DNA of 64,000 nt from Rhodopseudomonas palustris HaA2 (GCF_000013365.1 NC_007778.1:1612001-1676000), one strand, 5' to 3'; counted from the stretch's first letter, positions 8,582 to 17,330 are shown. The notes: generated by a model from the sequence alone, not told the origin. Translations and numbers: made by a program.

Positions 8582-10603
8582 GTGTCGACGAGTAGCGTTC
8601 GCAACACAATTCACGCCATGTCGAAAGCTTCCATGTCGAAATCAGCCACCTCCCGAGCCGCCAAGACCTCCCGAACTGCCAAGACTGCCCGTGTCGCCAA
8701 GACCTCGCCTGTCACCAAGACCTCGCCTGTCACCAAGGTCTCGCCTGTCACCAAGGCGTCGCGTAAGCCAATGGCGAGCAAGTCGGCGAAGCCCGCGAAA
8801 AAGCAGGCGGCCGCGGCGGGCCGGAAGCCGGTCAAGCTGCCGGAATGGAATCTGGCCGATCTGTATTCGGCGATCGATGCGCCGCAGGTCGCCGCCGATC
8901 TCGACCGGCTCGACGCCGAATGCGCCGCGTTCGAGGCCGAGTTCAAGGGCAAGCTGGCGGAGCAGGCAGCCGCCGACGGCGGCGGCGCATGGTTGGCCGG
9001 CGCGGTGAAGCGCTACGAGGCGATCGAGGATCTGGCCGGTCGGCTCGGCTCCTATGCGGGCCTCGTCCACGCCGGCGACAGCGTCGACCCGGTGAAGTCG
9101 AAATTCTACGGCGACGTTTCCGAGCGGCTGACCGCGGCGTCGGTGCATCTGTTGTTCTTCTCGCTGGAACTCAATCGCGTCGACGACGCGGTGCTGGAGC
9201 GGGCCATGCAGGCACCCGAACTCGGTCACTACCGGCCGTGGATCGAGGATCTGCGCAAGGACAAGCCGTATCAGCTCGACGACCGTGTCGAGCAGCTGTT
9301 CCACGAAAAGTCGCAGACCGGCTACGGCGCCTTCAATCGGCTGTTCGACCAGACCATCTCCGGCCTGCGCTTCAAGCTCGGCGGCAAGGAACTGGCGATC
9401 GAGCCGACGCTGAATCTGCTGCAGGACCGTACACCGGCCAAGCGCAAGGCGGCGGCCGAGGCGCTGGCCAAGACCTTCAAGGCCAACGAGCGCACCTTCG
9501 CGCTGATCACCAATACGCTGGCCAAGGACAAGGAGATTTCCGACCGCTGGCGCGGCTTCGAGGACGTCGCGGATTCGCGGCATCTCGCCAACCGTGTCGA
9601 GCGCGAGGTGGTCGATGCGCTGGTCGCCTCGGTGCGCGCCGCCTATCCGCGGCTGTCGCATCGCTACTACAAGCTCAAGGCCGGCTGGTTCGGCAAGAAG
9701 AAGCTGCCGCATTGGGACCGCAACGCGCCGCTGCCGTTCGCGGCCACCGGCAGCATCGCGTGGCCGGAAGCGCGCGAGATGGTGCTGACCGCCTACAGCG
9801 CGTTCTCGCCGGAAATGGCGCGGATCGCCGAGCGGTTCTTCACCGATCGCTGGATCGATGCGCCGGTGCGTCCGGGCAAGGCGCCGGGCGCGTTCTCGCA
9901 CCCGACCACGCCGTCGGCGCATCCTTATGTGCTGATGAACTACCAGGGCAAGCCGCGCGACGTGATGACGCTCGCCCATGAACTCGGCCACGGCGTGCAC
10001 CAGGTGCTCGCCGCCGGCAACGGCGCGCTGATGGCGCCGACGCCGCTGACGCTGGCCGAGACCGCCAGCGTGTTCGGCGAGATGCTGACCTTCCGCCGGC
10101 TGCTGTCGCAGACCAAGAGCGCCAAGCAGCGCCAGGCGTTGCTCGCCGGCAAGGTCGAGGACATGATCAACACCGTGGTGCGGCAGATCGCGTTCTACTC
10201 GTTCGAGCGCGCGATCCACACCGAGCGCCGCAGCGGCGAACTCACCGCGCAGCGGATCGGCGAGATCTGGCTCGGCGTGCAGAGCGAGAGCCTGGGGCCG
10301 GCGATCGAGATCAAGCCGGGCTACGAGAGCTTCTGGATGTACATCCCGCACTTCATCCATTCGCCGTTCTACGTCTACGCCTACGCGTTCGGCGACTGCC
10401 TGGTGAACTCGCTTTACGCGGTCTACGAGCACGCCCAGGAGGGCTTCGCCGAGCGCTACCTCGCGATGCTCTCGGCCGGCGGCACCAAGCACTATTCCGA
10501 ACTGCTGGCCCCGTTCGGCCTCGACGCCAAGGACCCCAGCTTCTGGGACGGCGGCCTGTCGGTGATCGCCGGCATGATCGACGAACTGGAGGCGATGGGC
10601 TAG
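8582..10603 (+). CDS. pepF: Oligoendopeptidase F, M3 family
   Basis: A 673-residue cytoplasmic zinc metallopeptidase that trims short peptides. The HELGH zinc motif is at about residues 466-470, followed by the downstream Glu of the M3 family in LAETASVFGE. The start is a GTG at 8582 with GGAGG four bases before it; an ATG at 8618 is the alternative. The first 80 residues are not part of the enzyme fold. They are Lys/Ser/Thr/Ala-rich and contain a tandem KTSPVT repeat encoded by 18-bp DNA repeats. The catalytic domain starts around LPEWNLADLYSAID. No operon partner is visible. Confidence 0.9.
   Translation: MSTSSVRNTIHAMSKASMSKSATSRAAKTSRTAKTARVAKTSPVTKTSPVTKVSPVTKASRKPMASKSAKPAKKQAAAAGRKPVKLPEWNLADLYSAIDAPQVAADLDRLDAECAAFEAEFKGKLAEQAAADGGGAWLAGAVKRYEAIEDLAGRLGSYAGLVHAGDSVDPVKSKFYGDVSERLTAASVHLLFFSLELNRVDDAVLERAMQAPELGHYRPWIEDLRKDKPYQLDDRVEQLFHEKSQTGYGAFNRLFDQTISGLRFKLGGKELAIEPTLNLLQDRTPAKRKAAAEALAKTFKANERTFALITNTLAKDKEISDRWRGFEDVADSRHLANRVEREVVDALVASVRAAYPRLSHRYYKLKAGWFGKKKLPHWDRNAPLPFAATGSIAWPEAREMVLTAYSAFSPEMARIAERFFTDRWIDAPVRPGKAPGAFSHPTTPSAHPYVLMNYQGKPRDVMTLAHELGHGVHQVLAAGNGALMAPTPLTLAETASVFGEMLTFRRLLSQTKSAKQRQALLAGKVEDMINTVVRQIAFYSFERAIHTERRSGELTAQRIGEIWLGVQSESLGPAIEIKPGYESFWMYIPHFIHSPFYVYAYAFGDCLVNSLYAVYEHAQEGFAERYLAMLSAGGTKHYSELLAPFGLDAKDPSFWDGGLSVIAGMIDELEAMG
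8665..8754 (+). repeat. 18-bp tandem repeat inside pepF
   Basis: Five consecutive 18-bp units. The last three (8701-8718, 8719-8736, 8737-8754) are nearly identical copies of GACCTCGCCTGTCACCAA; the two before them are degenerate. They encode the repeated KTSPVT hexapeptide in the lysine-rich N-terminal extension. Confidence 0.85.
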
Positions 10604-10629
10604 GGCGGGTCGCCGTCGTAATACATTTG

Positions 10630-10675
10630 TTGAACGAGGCTTTGGGGCGTGTTATACAGATGTATGACATGCCCC
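10630..10675 (+). promoter_or_regulatory. Promoter and operator of the MazE/Doc-type operon
   Basis: A near-consensus sigma-70 promoter: TTGAAC at 10630-10635, a 17-base spacer, and TATACA at 10653-10658. The -10 element lies inside a 32-bp imperfect palindrome (10644-10675). Its arms are GGGGC / GCCCC, TGT / ACA and ATACA / TGTAT around a central GA. A repressor bound here would cover the -10 box. That is the expected layout for autoregulation by an antitoxin or antitoxin-toxin complex. Confidence 0.75.
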
Positions 10676-10739
10676 TTTGATTTTTCAGATGAGGATTGAA
10701 TTTCAACCCGCGCAATTTCGCGCCCCTCAAAGGCTCATC

Positions 10740-10964
10740 ATGAAAATCGAGATCAAGAAGATTGGCAATTCCGATGGTCTGTTGCTGCCGAAAGAACTGA
10801 TGCAGCGCCTCGATCTGAAGCGCGGCCAGGAACTGCACATCACGGAGCTCGCCGGAGGCGGCTTCCAGGCGATGCCCTACGACCCCGACTTCGAGCGGAC
10901 GATGGAGATCGCCGACGAGGTGATGGAAAAATACAAGGACACGCTCGCCGCCCTCGCCAAATGA
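10740..10964 (+). CDS. AbrB/MazE-type antitoxin
   Basis: A 74-residue protein. Its first half is an AbrB/MazE swapped-hairpin DNA-binding domain (IKKIGNSDGLLLPKELMQRL, then LKRGQELHI). The second half is acidic and helical (DPDFERTMEIADEVMEKYKD), the part that normally masks the toxin. The start at ATG 10740 follows AAAGG. The stop lies 12 bases before the toxin ATG. It should neutralise the neighbouring Doc-type toxin and bind the palindrome upstream. Confidence 0.88.
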   Translation: MKIEIKKIGNSDGLLLPKELMQRLDLKRGQELHITELAGGGFQAMPYDPDFERTMEIADEVMEKYKDTLAALAK

Positions 10965-10976
10965 TTGGAAGTCCGG

Positions 10977-11369
10977 ATGAGCGACCCCGTCGAACCGCTG
11001 TGGATCACCTACGAGCAGGCGATTGCGATGCACGCCCGCCAGCTGCGCCGCTTCGGTGGCGCACCCGGCCTGCGGGACGAGGGGATGCTCCGATCGGCGC
11101 TCGAACGCCCGATCAACAAATGGCGCTATGAGTCGTCGGATCTCGCAGAGCTGGCGGCCGCTTACGCCTTCGGCCTCGCCAAGAATCATGCGTTTGTCGA
11201 TGGCAACAAGCGGATCGCCTTCATGGCGTTGATGGTGTTTCTGACCAAGAACGGCGTCGCGTTCGACCCTTCTGCGGCCCATTCGACCTCGATCATTCTC
11301 TCCCTCGCCGCCGGCGAAGTCAGCGAGGCGAGCCTGACCCGCTGGATCAGGGACAACTGGCCGGCTTAG
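10977..11369 (+). CDS. Doc-type Fic-fold toxin
   Basis: A 130-residue Fic-domain toxin of the death-on-curing family. The catalytic loop is HAFVDGNKR at residues 71-79, which matches the Doc form HxFxxxNKR rather than the AMP-transferring HPFxxGNGR. P1 Doc phosphorylates elongation factor Tu, so a kinase-like activity that blocks translation is expected. The ATG at 10977 is chosen because GGAAG sits 4 bases ahead; an in-frame TTG at 10965 is less likely. It is co-transcribed with the MazE-like antitoxin. Confidence 0.9.
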   Translation: MSDPVEPLWITYEQAIAMHARQLRRFGGAPGLRDEGMLRSALERPINKWRYESSDLAELAAAYAFGLAKNHAFVDGNKRIAFMALMVFLTKNGVAFDPSAAHSTSIILSLAAGEVSEASLTRWIRDNWPA

Positions 11370-11716
11370 AGCTTTTCAAGCGCAGCGATGCCGTAGCCGG
11401 CGTGACGCCCGGCAGACAGAAGCCGGCGGAAATCGCCGGCGCGGGGCTCATCATCAGCGCCAGATCGTCCCTGTGCGCTGCGCAAATTCGGCGAAACGAA
11501 CCGCATCGCGGAATAATCGTCGCAGTTATTGCAAGCGCCTCCGAAGAGCTTGTCGTGGGACCCGGTTCAGATCACACTGCGGCGTCGCAGGGGCGGCAGC
11601 CGAGCTGATTTGGAATGATCCAAACTGGTTAGGTGAGTGCGGTGCAGCGCCGTTGCCCTCGCATAGGGATTGCGCTAATGGCACAGCACTTTCAAGAAAA
11701 TCGCTCGGAGAAGACG
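11370..11716. other. Gene-free spacer before the COX IV-like peptide
   Basis: About 350 bases between the toxin stop and the next start. No frame with a credible start and family resemblance was found. The region should contain the promoter of the downstream transhydrogenase operon, but I could not pick a clear consensus. Confidence 0.5.
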
Positions 11717-11869
11717 ATGGCTGAGAAACACGACCTTGCCTACACCACCGCTTCGGGCAACGACTACGCGGCCCACGAGCAAACCTACGAAGGTTTCATC
11801 AAGCTGGTGAAGTACGGCTCGGCGGCGGTGATCGCGATCGTCGCCTTGATGGCGATCTTCCTGACCTGA
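11717..11869 (+). CDS. aa3-type cytochrome c oxidase subunit IV-like peptide
   Basis: A 50-residue peptide with a short cytoplasmic N-terminus (EKHDLAYTTASGNDYAAHEQTYEGF) and one membrane helix at about residues 31-49. The HEQTYEGFIKLVKYG block is the signature of the alphaproteobacterial COX IV family. In Rhodobacter and Paracoccus this subunit packs against aa3 oxidase but is not essential. ATG 11717 follows GGAGAAG. It lies 79 bases ahead of pntAA on the same strand, away from any oxidase gene, so it may be co-expressed with transhydrogenase. Confidence 0.85.
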   Translation: MAEKHDLAYTTASGNDYAAHEQTYEGFIKLVKYGSAAVIAIVALMAIFLT

Positions 11870-11948
11870 CTTCGACCCTGAGTGCATCGCCGGAAAGCGG
11901 TGTCGAGACTGCCAGCTCACGCGCGCGCCAGGCGCCGCAGGAGGCTCC

Positions 11949-13073
11949 ATGAAAATTGCTGTTGCCAAAGAACTCGATGCTTCTGAACCGCGTGTCGCGG
12001 CGACGCCCGACACGGTGAAGAAGCTGAAGGCGCTGGGTGCCGACATCGTCGTCGAGCCGGGTGCCGGCATCAAGTCGGGTCTGCCGGATTCCGATTTCAC
12101 CGCCGCCGGCGCCACCGTCAGCGCCGACGCGCTGAAGGACGCCGACATCATCCTCAAGGTGAAGCGTCCGGAAGCCTCCGAACTCGCCGCCTACAAGCGC
12201 GGCGCGCTGGTGATGGCGATCATGGACCCCTACGGCAACGACGCCGCGCTGAAGGCGATGGCCGACGCCGGCGTCACCGCCTTCGCGATGGAGCTGATGC
12301 CGCGCATCACCCGCGCGCAGGTGATGGACGTGCTGTCGAGCCAGGCCAATCTCGCCGGCTATCGCGCGGTGATCGACGCCGCCGAGCAGTTCGGCCGGGT
12401 GTTTCCGATGATGATGACCGCGGCCGGCACCGTGCCCGCCGCCAAGGTGTTCATCATGGGCGTCGGCGTCGCCGGCCTGCAGGCGATCGCCACCGCGCGC
12501 CGGCTCGGCGCCATCGTCACCGCGACCGACGTCCGCCCCGCCACCAAGGAGCAGGTCGAATCGTTGGGCGCCAAGTTCCTCGCGGTCGAGGACGAAGAGT
12601 TCAAGAACGCCCAGACCGCCGGCGGCTACGCCAAGGAAATGTCGAAAGAGTATCAGGCCAAGCAGGCCGCTCTGACCGCCGAACACATCAAGAAGCAGGA
12701 CATCGTCATCACCACCGCGCTGATCCCGGGCCGGCCCGCGCCGCGCCTCGTCACCGCCGAGATGGTGCGCTCGATGAAACCGGGTTCGGTGCTGGTCGAT
12801 CTGGCGGTCGAGCGCGGCGGCAACGTCGAAGGTGCAAAGCCCGGCGAAGTCGTCGAGACCGACGGCGTCAGGATCGTCGGTTACACCAATGTCGCCGGCC
12901 GCGTCGCGGCGTCGGCGTCCGCCCTGTATGCGCGCAATCTGTTCAGCTTCATCGAGACGCTGATCAACAAGGACAGCAAGGCGCTGGCGGTGAATTGGGA
13001 CGACGATCTGGTCAAGGCCACCGCGCTGACGCGCGACGGCGCCGTCGTTCACCCGAACTTCCAGCCGAAATAA
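11949..13073 (+). CDS. pntAA: NAD(P) transhydrogenase alpha subunit, part 1 (dI, NAD(H)-binding)
   Basis: A 374-residue soluble domain I of the proton-translocating transhydrogenase, which moves hydride between NADH and NADP+ using the proton gradient. The nucleotide-binding motif GVGVAGLQAIATARRLGA is at about residues 174-191, preceded by the conserved RAVIDAAEQFGR block. In this lineage the alpha chain is split into two genes, as in Rhodospirillum rubrum. It is the first gene of a tight pntAA-pntAB-pntB operon. RBS GGAGG is 5 bases ahead of the ATG. Confidence 0.95.
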   Translation: MKIAVAKELDASEPRVAATPDTVKKLKALGADIVVEPGAGIKSGLPDSDFTAAGATVSADALKDADIILKVKRPEASELAAYKRGALVMAIMDPYGNDAALKAMADAGVTAFAMELMPRITRAQVMDVLSSQANLAGYRAVIDAAEQFGRVFPMMMTAAGTVPAAKVFIMGVGVAGLQAIATARRLGAIVTATDVRPATKEQVESLGAKFLAVEDEEFKNAQTAGGYAKEMSKEYQAKQAALTAEHIKKQDIVITTALIPGRPAPRLVTAEMVRSMKPGSVLVDLAVERGGNVEGAKPGEVVETDGVRIVGYTNVAGRVAASASALYARNLFSFIETLINKDSKALAVNWDDDLVKATALTRDGAVVHPNFQPK

Positions 13074-13085
13074 AGGAAAGCCGCC

Positions 13086-13409
13086 ATGGAGCATGTCGTG
13101 CAGGCCGTCGATCCGTTCGTGTTTCGGCTGTCGATTTTCGTTCTGGCCGTGTTCGTCGGCTATTTCGTGGTGTGGGCGGTGACGCCCGCGCTGCACACCC
13201 CGCTGATGTCGGTGACCAACGCGATCTCCTCGGTGATCGTGGTCGGCGCGTTGCTGGCGGTCGGCGTGTCGCTGGTCGGCAGCGACAACGGTCCGCTGTG
13301 GGCGCGTGGCTTCGGCTTCGTCGCGCTGATCTTCGCGTGTATCAACATCTTCGGCGGTTTCCTTGTCACCCAGCGCATGCTGGCGATGTACAAGAAGAAG
13401 CAGAAGTGA
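13086..13409 (+). CDS. pntAB: NAD(P) transhydrogenase alpha subunit, part 2 (membrane)
   Basis: A 107-residue membrane protein with three or four helices forming the N-terminal part of the proton channel. It carries the conserved [16 protein letters not shown] and [15 protein letters not shown] blocks. It starts 13 bases after pntAA and ends 14 bases before pntB. The split from pntAA matches the R. rubrum arrangement. Confidence 0.93.
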   Translation: MEHVVQAVDPFVFRLSIFVLAVFVGYFVVWAVTPALHTPLMSVTNAISSVIVVGALLAVGVSLVGSDNGPLWARGFGFVALIFACINIFGGFLVTQRMLAMYKKKQK

Positions 13410-13422
13410 TTAGGGGCCGTCG

Positions 13423-14826
13423 ATGAACGCCAATCTTTCCGCACTTCTGTATCTGATCGCCGGCGTCCTGTTCATTCTGTCGCTGCGTGGTCTGTCGTCG
13501 CCGGCCACCAGCCGTCAGGGCAACCTGATGGGCATGACCGGCATGGGGATCGCGATCCTCACCACGCTGGCCGGCCATCCGCCCGCCGACTTCCTCGGCT
13601 GGGTGCTCGTCATCCTCGGCATCGCCATCGGCGGCGGCATCGGCGCGGTGATCGCCAAGCGGGTGCCGATGACCTCGATGCCCGAACTGGTCGCGGCCTT
13701 CCACTCGCTGGTCGGCATGGCCGCGGTGCTGGTCGCCGCCGGCGCGTTCTATGCGCCCGCAGCCTTCGACATCGGCGTGCCCGGCAACATCCACGGCGCG
13801 AGCCTGGTCGAAATGTCGCTCGGCGTCGCCATCGGTGCGCTGACCTTCACCGGCTCGGTGATCGCATTCCTCAAGCTGTCCGGCCGCATGAGCGGCGCGC
13901 CGATCATCTTGCCGGCGCGTCACGTGGTGAACATCACGCTCGGTGTCATCATGGTGGTTGCGATCATCGTGCTGGTGATCACCGGCCACGAATACGCCTT
14001 CTGGGTGATCACCGCCGTCGCGCTGCTGCTCGGCATCCTGATGATCATCCCGATCGGCGGCGCCGACATGCCGGTCGTGATCTCGATGCTGAACTCGTAT
14101 TCCGGCTGGGCCGCCGCCGGCATCGGCTTCACGCTCGGCAACTCGGCGCTGATCATCACCGGCGCGCTGGTCGGCTCCTCGGGCGCGATTCTGTCCTACA
14201 TCATGTGCAAGGGCATGAACCGCTCCTTCATCTCGGTGATCCTCGGCGGCTTCGGCGGCGAGACCGCGGCTGCCGGCGGTGGCGGTGGCGAACAGCGTCC
14301 GGCCAAGCTCGGCTCGGCCGACGACGCCGCCTTCATCATGAAGAACGCCCAGAAGGTCATCATCGTGCCGGGCTACGGCATGGCGGTGGCGCAGGCCCAG
14401 CACGCGCTGCGCGAGATGGCCGACACGCTGAAGAAGGAAGGCGTCGAGGTGAAGTACGCGATTCATCCGGTCGCCGGCCGTATGCCGGGCCACATGAACG
14501 TGCTGCTCGCCGAAGCCAACGTGCCCTACGACGAGGTGTTCGAACTCGAGGACATCAACTCGGAATTCGCGCAGGCCGACGTGGCCTTCGTGATCGGCGC
14601 CAACGACGTCACCAACCCGGCCGCCGAAGAGGATCCGACCTCGCCGATCTACGGCATGCCGGTGCTGCAGGTGTGGAAGGCCGGCACCGTGATGTTCATC
14701 AAGCGGTCGCTGGCGTCGGGTTACGCCGGCATCGACAACCCGCTGTTCTATCGCGACAATACGATGATGCTGCTCGGCGACGCCAAGAAGATGACCGAGA
14801 ACATCGTCAAGGCGATGAATCACTAA
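13423..14826 (+). CDS. pntB: NAD(P) transhydrogenase beta subunit
   Basis: A 467-residue subunit with eight or nine membrane helices (domain II) and a C-terminal NADP(H)-binding domain III. Domain III begins near residue 290 after a Gly-rich linker and has the GYGMAVAQAQHALREM motif at about 317-332. The GANDVTNPAAEEDP and KRSLASGYAGIDNPLF blocks that bind NADP(H) are intact. It is the last gene of the operon and is followed by a strong terminator. It supplies NADPH for biosynthesis or, depending on growth mode, runs in reverse. Confidence 0.95.
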   Translation: MNANLSALLYLIAGVLFILSLRGLSSPATSRQGNLMGMTGMGIAILTTLAGHPPADFLGWVLVILGIAIGGGIGAVIAKRVPMTSMPELVAAFHSLVGMAAVLVAAGAFYAPAAFDIGVPGNIHGASLVEMSLGVAIGALTFTGSVIAFLKLSGRMSGAPIILPARHVVNITLGVIMVVAIIVLVITGHEYAFWVITAVALLLGILMIIPIGGADMPVVISMLNSYSGWAAAGIGFTLGNSALIITGALVGSSGAILSYIMCKGMNRSFISVILGGFGGETAAAGGGGGEQRPAKLGSADDAAFIMKNAQKVIIVPGYGMAVAQAQHALREMADTLKKEGVEVKYAIHPVAGRMPGHMNVLLAEANVPYDEVFELEDINSEFAQADVAFVIGANDVTNPAAEEDPTSPIYGMPVLQVWKAGTVMFIKRSLASGYAGIDNPLFYRDNTMMLLGDAKKMTENIVKAMNH

Positions 14827-14862
14827 TTCGACGAATCAAGACGCTTCGACGTCTCGAACGAC

Positions 14863-14891
14863 AACGCCCGGCCGCAAGGCCGGGCGTTTTG
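14863..14891 (+). terminator. Terminator of the pnt operon
   Basis: An 11-bp perfect stem, AACGCCCGGCC / GGCCGGGCGTT, with loop GCAA, followed by TTTT. It lies 37 bases after the pntB stop. Confidence 0.9.
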
Positions 14892-14903
14892 CATTTGGGA
14901 CAT

Positions 14904-14978
14904 CGTCGTTGCGAGGAGCACCCGGATCGGCGCTTCGCGTCGTCCGAGTATAGGCTCCACGACGAAGCAATCCAGCTC
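14904..14978. repeat. Intergenic palindromic repeat, GCAATCCAG type
   Basis: A degenerate copy of the repeat whose arms read GTCGTTGCGAG and GACGAAGCAATCCAG. Better copies occur at 33557-33645 and 58299-58408. It sits between the pnt terminator and the end of the convergent EEP gene. Confidence 0.6.
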
Positions 14979-14987
14979 GACGCCGGT

Positions 14988-16112
14988 CTAGTCGCGTCGA
15001 TCCGCGGGCACCCATTGAAACCAAATACGAACCTGCCCGTGATCCGATTCGGCATGCGAGGCATGGGCGACGTGATCGTTGAAGAATTGCATCTCGCGAA
15101 ACGTCCATAGCCTCTTGTCGGAATAGTCGTAGAACTGTTCCGACACCAGAGCGTGGTCGATTACCTCGCGCACGTTCTTGAATTCATGGGTGTAGTACAC
15201 GTCACCAAGGCTACGAAGTTGCTGCAGCGTCACGCCGGTATAGAGCCCGGCGTCACTGCGCGCGCCCGCCCTGCTGCCAGCGACGACACGAAACGTCGGC
15301 TGGCCCGACAGGATGGACAGAACATTCGAGAACTGGCCATCGTTGACGTCGCCGAGGACGATCGTCGGATCGTCCGTGTCGCGCATAGTGTCGTTCAGGA
15401 TGATGCGCAGCGCTGCGGCCTCGGCGGTGCGCCGGATCGCCGACAACGCGCCGCCCAGCGCATCCTTGTGCGGACGGATGTCAGGGTCTTTGTACTCTTC
15501 GTCGTCGAGAGGGGTCGACAGTTTCGACTTCAGGTGAGTGCAGAACACCTGAATGGGCGGTACGGAAGGGCTCCTCGCGGTGCCGTGCGTCACCGTGACC
15601 TGGAGCGGCGAGCGGGAAAACTCGCTGATGGAAACGTCGATACGTTCGTCTTCGTGGCTGGGCCCGAACTCGTCGTTCTCGTCCGGCACGATACTCTCGT
15701 CGGCCTGCGGCGGATTGGCCCTAAGCGCCGTCATGGTGTGCTTGCGCTTCTTCAGCCGGAAGCCCTGCGGAAAGGCTTTGTGCCGTTTGACGCCGGCGAT
15801 CTCCCAGGGCTTGCGCACCGCGGCGGCCACCGCGATGCCGTCCCAGGCTCCCTCCTTGATATAGGCGAAGGCGTAGCGATCGCTCAGCTCTGCGGCCTGG
15901 AAGGCGGCCTCAAGGGCCCGGCGATCCCACAGTTCCTGGAAGGCGATCACGTCAGCATCCAGGCGTTGGACCATCGACCCGATCCAGGCGATCTTGGCGT
16001 CGTATTGTTCTTGCGTGTACGGCCGGCTTTTCGGGTACATCGGCTGATCGGGAAGCTGCAGATTGTAGAGATTGAACGTGGCGAAACTGATGTTGCGTTG
16101 ATTGGCGGGCAC
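14988..16112 (-). CDS. Endonuclease/exonuclease/phosphatase (EEP) family protein
   Basis: A 374-residue protein with the EEP fold shared by DNase I, AP endonucleases and inositol phosphatases. Metal-binding and catalytic motifs are present: NLYNLQLP near the start, VIAFQELWDR (catalytic Glu) at about 55-64, CTHLKSKLS at mid-length, VLGDVNDGQFSN, and DHVAHASHAESDHGQV near the end with the final Asp-His. No signal peptide is visible. The substrate cannot be read from sequence. It is convergent with pntB and has no operon partner. Confidence 0.82.
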   Translation of the reverse strand: MPANQRNISFATFNLYNLQLPDQPMYPKSRPYTQEQYDAKIAWIGSMVQRLDADVIAFQELWDRRALEAAFQAAELSDRYAFAYIKEGAWDGIAVAAAVRKPWEIAGVKRHKAFPQGFRLKKRKHTMTALRANPPQADESIVPDENDEFGPSHEDERIDVSISEFSRSPLQVTVTHGTARSPSVPPIQVFCTHLKSKLSTPLDDEEYKDPDIRPHKDALGGALSAIRRTAEAAALRIILNDTMRDTDDPTIVLGDVNDGQFSNVLSILSGQPTFRVVAGSRAGARSDAGLYTGVTLQQLRSLGDVYYTHEFKNVREVIDHALVSEQFYDYSDKRLWTFREMQFFNDHVAHASHAESDHGQVRIWFQWVPADRRD

Positions 16113-16260
16113 AGTGAGACCTCGCTGAAATCAAAGAACAAAAACCATGGTGGGATCTGCGGTGAAACTACGCAGTGATAAAATTATGGCGCTGAAATTA
16201 CTAAGGGTCGCGAACGAATTGAATACCGTCTTGATGTCAGGATGACGTCAACCCGATGAC

Positions 16261-16288
16261 ACGTCCGGTCCTGATCGGGACCGGACGT
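16261..16288. other. Strong hairpin downstream of the VOC gene
   Basis: An 11-bp perfect stem, ACGTCCGGTCC / GGACCGGACGT, with a 6-base loop. It lies about 100 bases beyond the stop of the minus-strand VOC gene but has no T-run on either side. It may be an RNA-stabilising structure or a weak terminator. Confidence 0.5.
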
Positions 16289-16384
16289 CGTTGAGCATTT
16301 GCGAAGCACCGGCGGCGTAGGCGCCGGCTGTGGATCAGGCGGACTTCCCGCTTGCAACGCTGCGGCGCAGCGTGCTCGCAGAAC

Positions 16385-16762
16385 TCACCCCATCCGGTGC
16401 AGTGCGCAGATCTTGTTGCCGTCGGGGTCGCGCAGATAGGCGAGATACATCCTGGTGCCGCCCATCTCGCGGACCCCCGGCGGGTCCTCGCAGGGCGTGC
16501 CGCCGCTGGCGACGCCGGCGGCGTGCCAGGCGTCGGCCTCTTCGGGGGATTTGGCGAGGAAGCCGATGGTGCCACCATTGGCCGGCGTCGCCGGCTGGCC
16601 GTCGATCGGCTTCGACACCGAGAAGGTGCCGGTCTTGCTGCGGTAGAAGACCCGGTGGCGGTCGACCGCGCCCGGGGCGATGCCGAGTGTGCCGAGCAGC
16701 TTGTCGTAGAACGACTTCGCCGCCTCGAGGTCGTTGGTGCCGATCATGACGTGAGAAAACAT
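16385..16762 (-). CDS. VOC (glyoxalase/bleomycin-resistance) family protein
   Basis: A 125-residue single-module-pair VOC protein. It begins with the typical MFSHVMIGTNDLEAAKSFYD strand-helix and ends with LRDPDGNKICALH, the second half-module that carries the metal-ligand Glu or His position. VOC proteins of this length dimerise and bind a divalent metal. The substrate is unknown; glutathione or antibiotic chemistry cannot be claimed. The gene stands alone between spacer regions. Confidence 0.82.
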   Translation of the reverse strand: MFSHVMIGTNDLEAAKSFYDKLLGTLGIAPGAVDRHRVFYRSKTGTFSVSKPIDGQPATPANGGTIGFLAKSPEEADAWHAAGVASGGTPCEDPPGVREMGGTRMYLAYLRDPDGNKICALHRMG

Positions 16763-16985
16763 GGTGCTCCCTTAGGTTGTTTTTGATTTCACCCCGAGGG
16801 TGATGCGGCGACTATACGCGTCGCTTGCGATTTGGCGAGACGGCGGATGCGGCCGTCCGCGGAGCGGAATTCGGTCACGACGAGGTTGCACAGCCGCATG
16901 AGCGGCAGGCCGTGTCCGGGCGATGGCGATGGTGGTATGCGGTTTGCTTGCGTTCGCGCCGATCGTGCCACTGAGGATGAGAATC

Positions 16986-17273
16986 ATGACGCTTGCTGCC
17001 CAATCCGAAATCCAGATCGACAATGACGAGGTGCGTGTCACCGAATGGCGGCTCGCGCCCGGCGCCGCCACGGGGCCGCATCGCCACGGCATGGACTATG
17101 TCATCGTCCCGGTGGCGGACGCCGAGATGACGATCGTGGCGCCGGACGGCACCCGCTCCATTGCGCAGCTCAAGACCGGCCAATCGTACTTCCGCAAGGC
17201 CGGCGTTGAGCACGACGTGCTCAACGAGAGCACCACCGAGATCGTGTTTCTGGAGGTCGAGCTGAAAGCTTAA
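16986..17273 (+). CDS. Small cupin-domain protein
   Basis: A 95-residue single cupin barrel. The first cupin motif appears as GPHRHGMDYVIVPV at about residues 30-43 and the second as GQSYFRKAGVEHDVLNES at about 64-81. The metal-binding His pair and later His are present. ATG 16986 is chosen because GAGGATGAGA lies just before it; in-frame ATG codons upstream have poor context. The catalytic or sensory role is unknown. A terminator follows at 17308. Confidence 0.82.
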   Translation: MTLAAQSEIQIDNDEVRVTEWRLAPGAATGPHRHGMDYVIVPVADAEMTIVAPDGTRSIAQLKTGQSYFRKAGVEHDVLNESTTEIVFLEVELKA

Positions 17274-17307
17274 CCGCGTCTTAAGCGTTGTGGACCAGCT
17301 TCCCCGA

Positions 17308-17330
17308 GGGCGCGCCGCGGCGCGCCCTTT
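17308..17330 (+). terminator. Probable terminator of the cupin gene
   Basis: A 9-bp perfect GC stem, GGGCGCGCC / GGCGCGCCC, separated by only two bases, followed by TTT. The short T-run makes it a moderate call. Confidence 0.6.
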
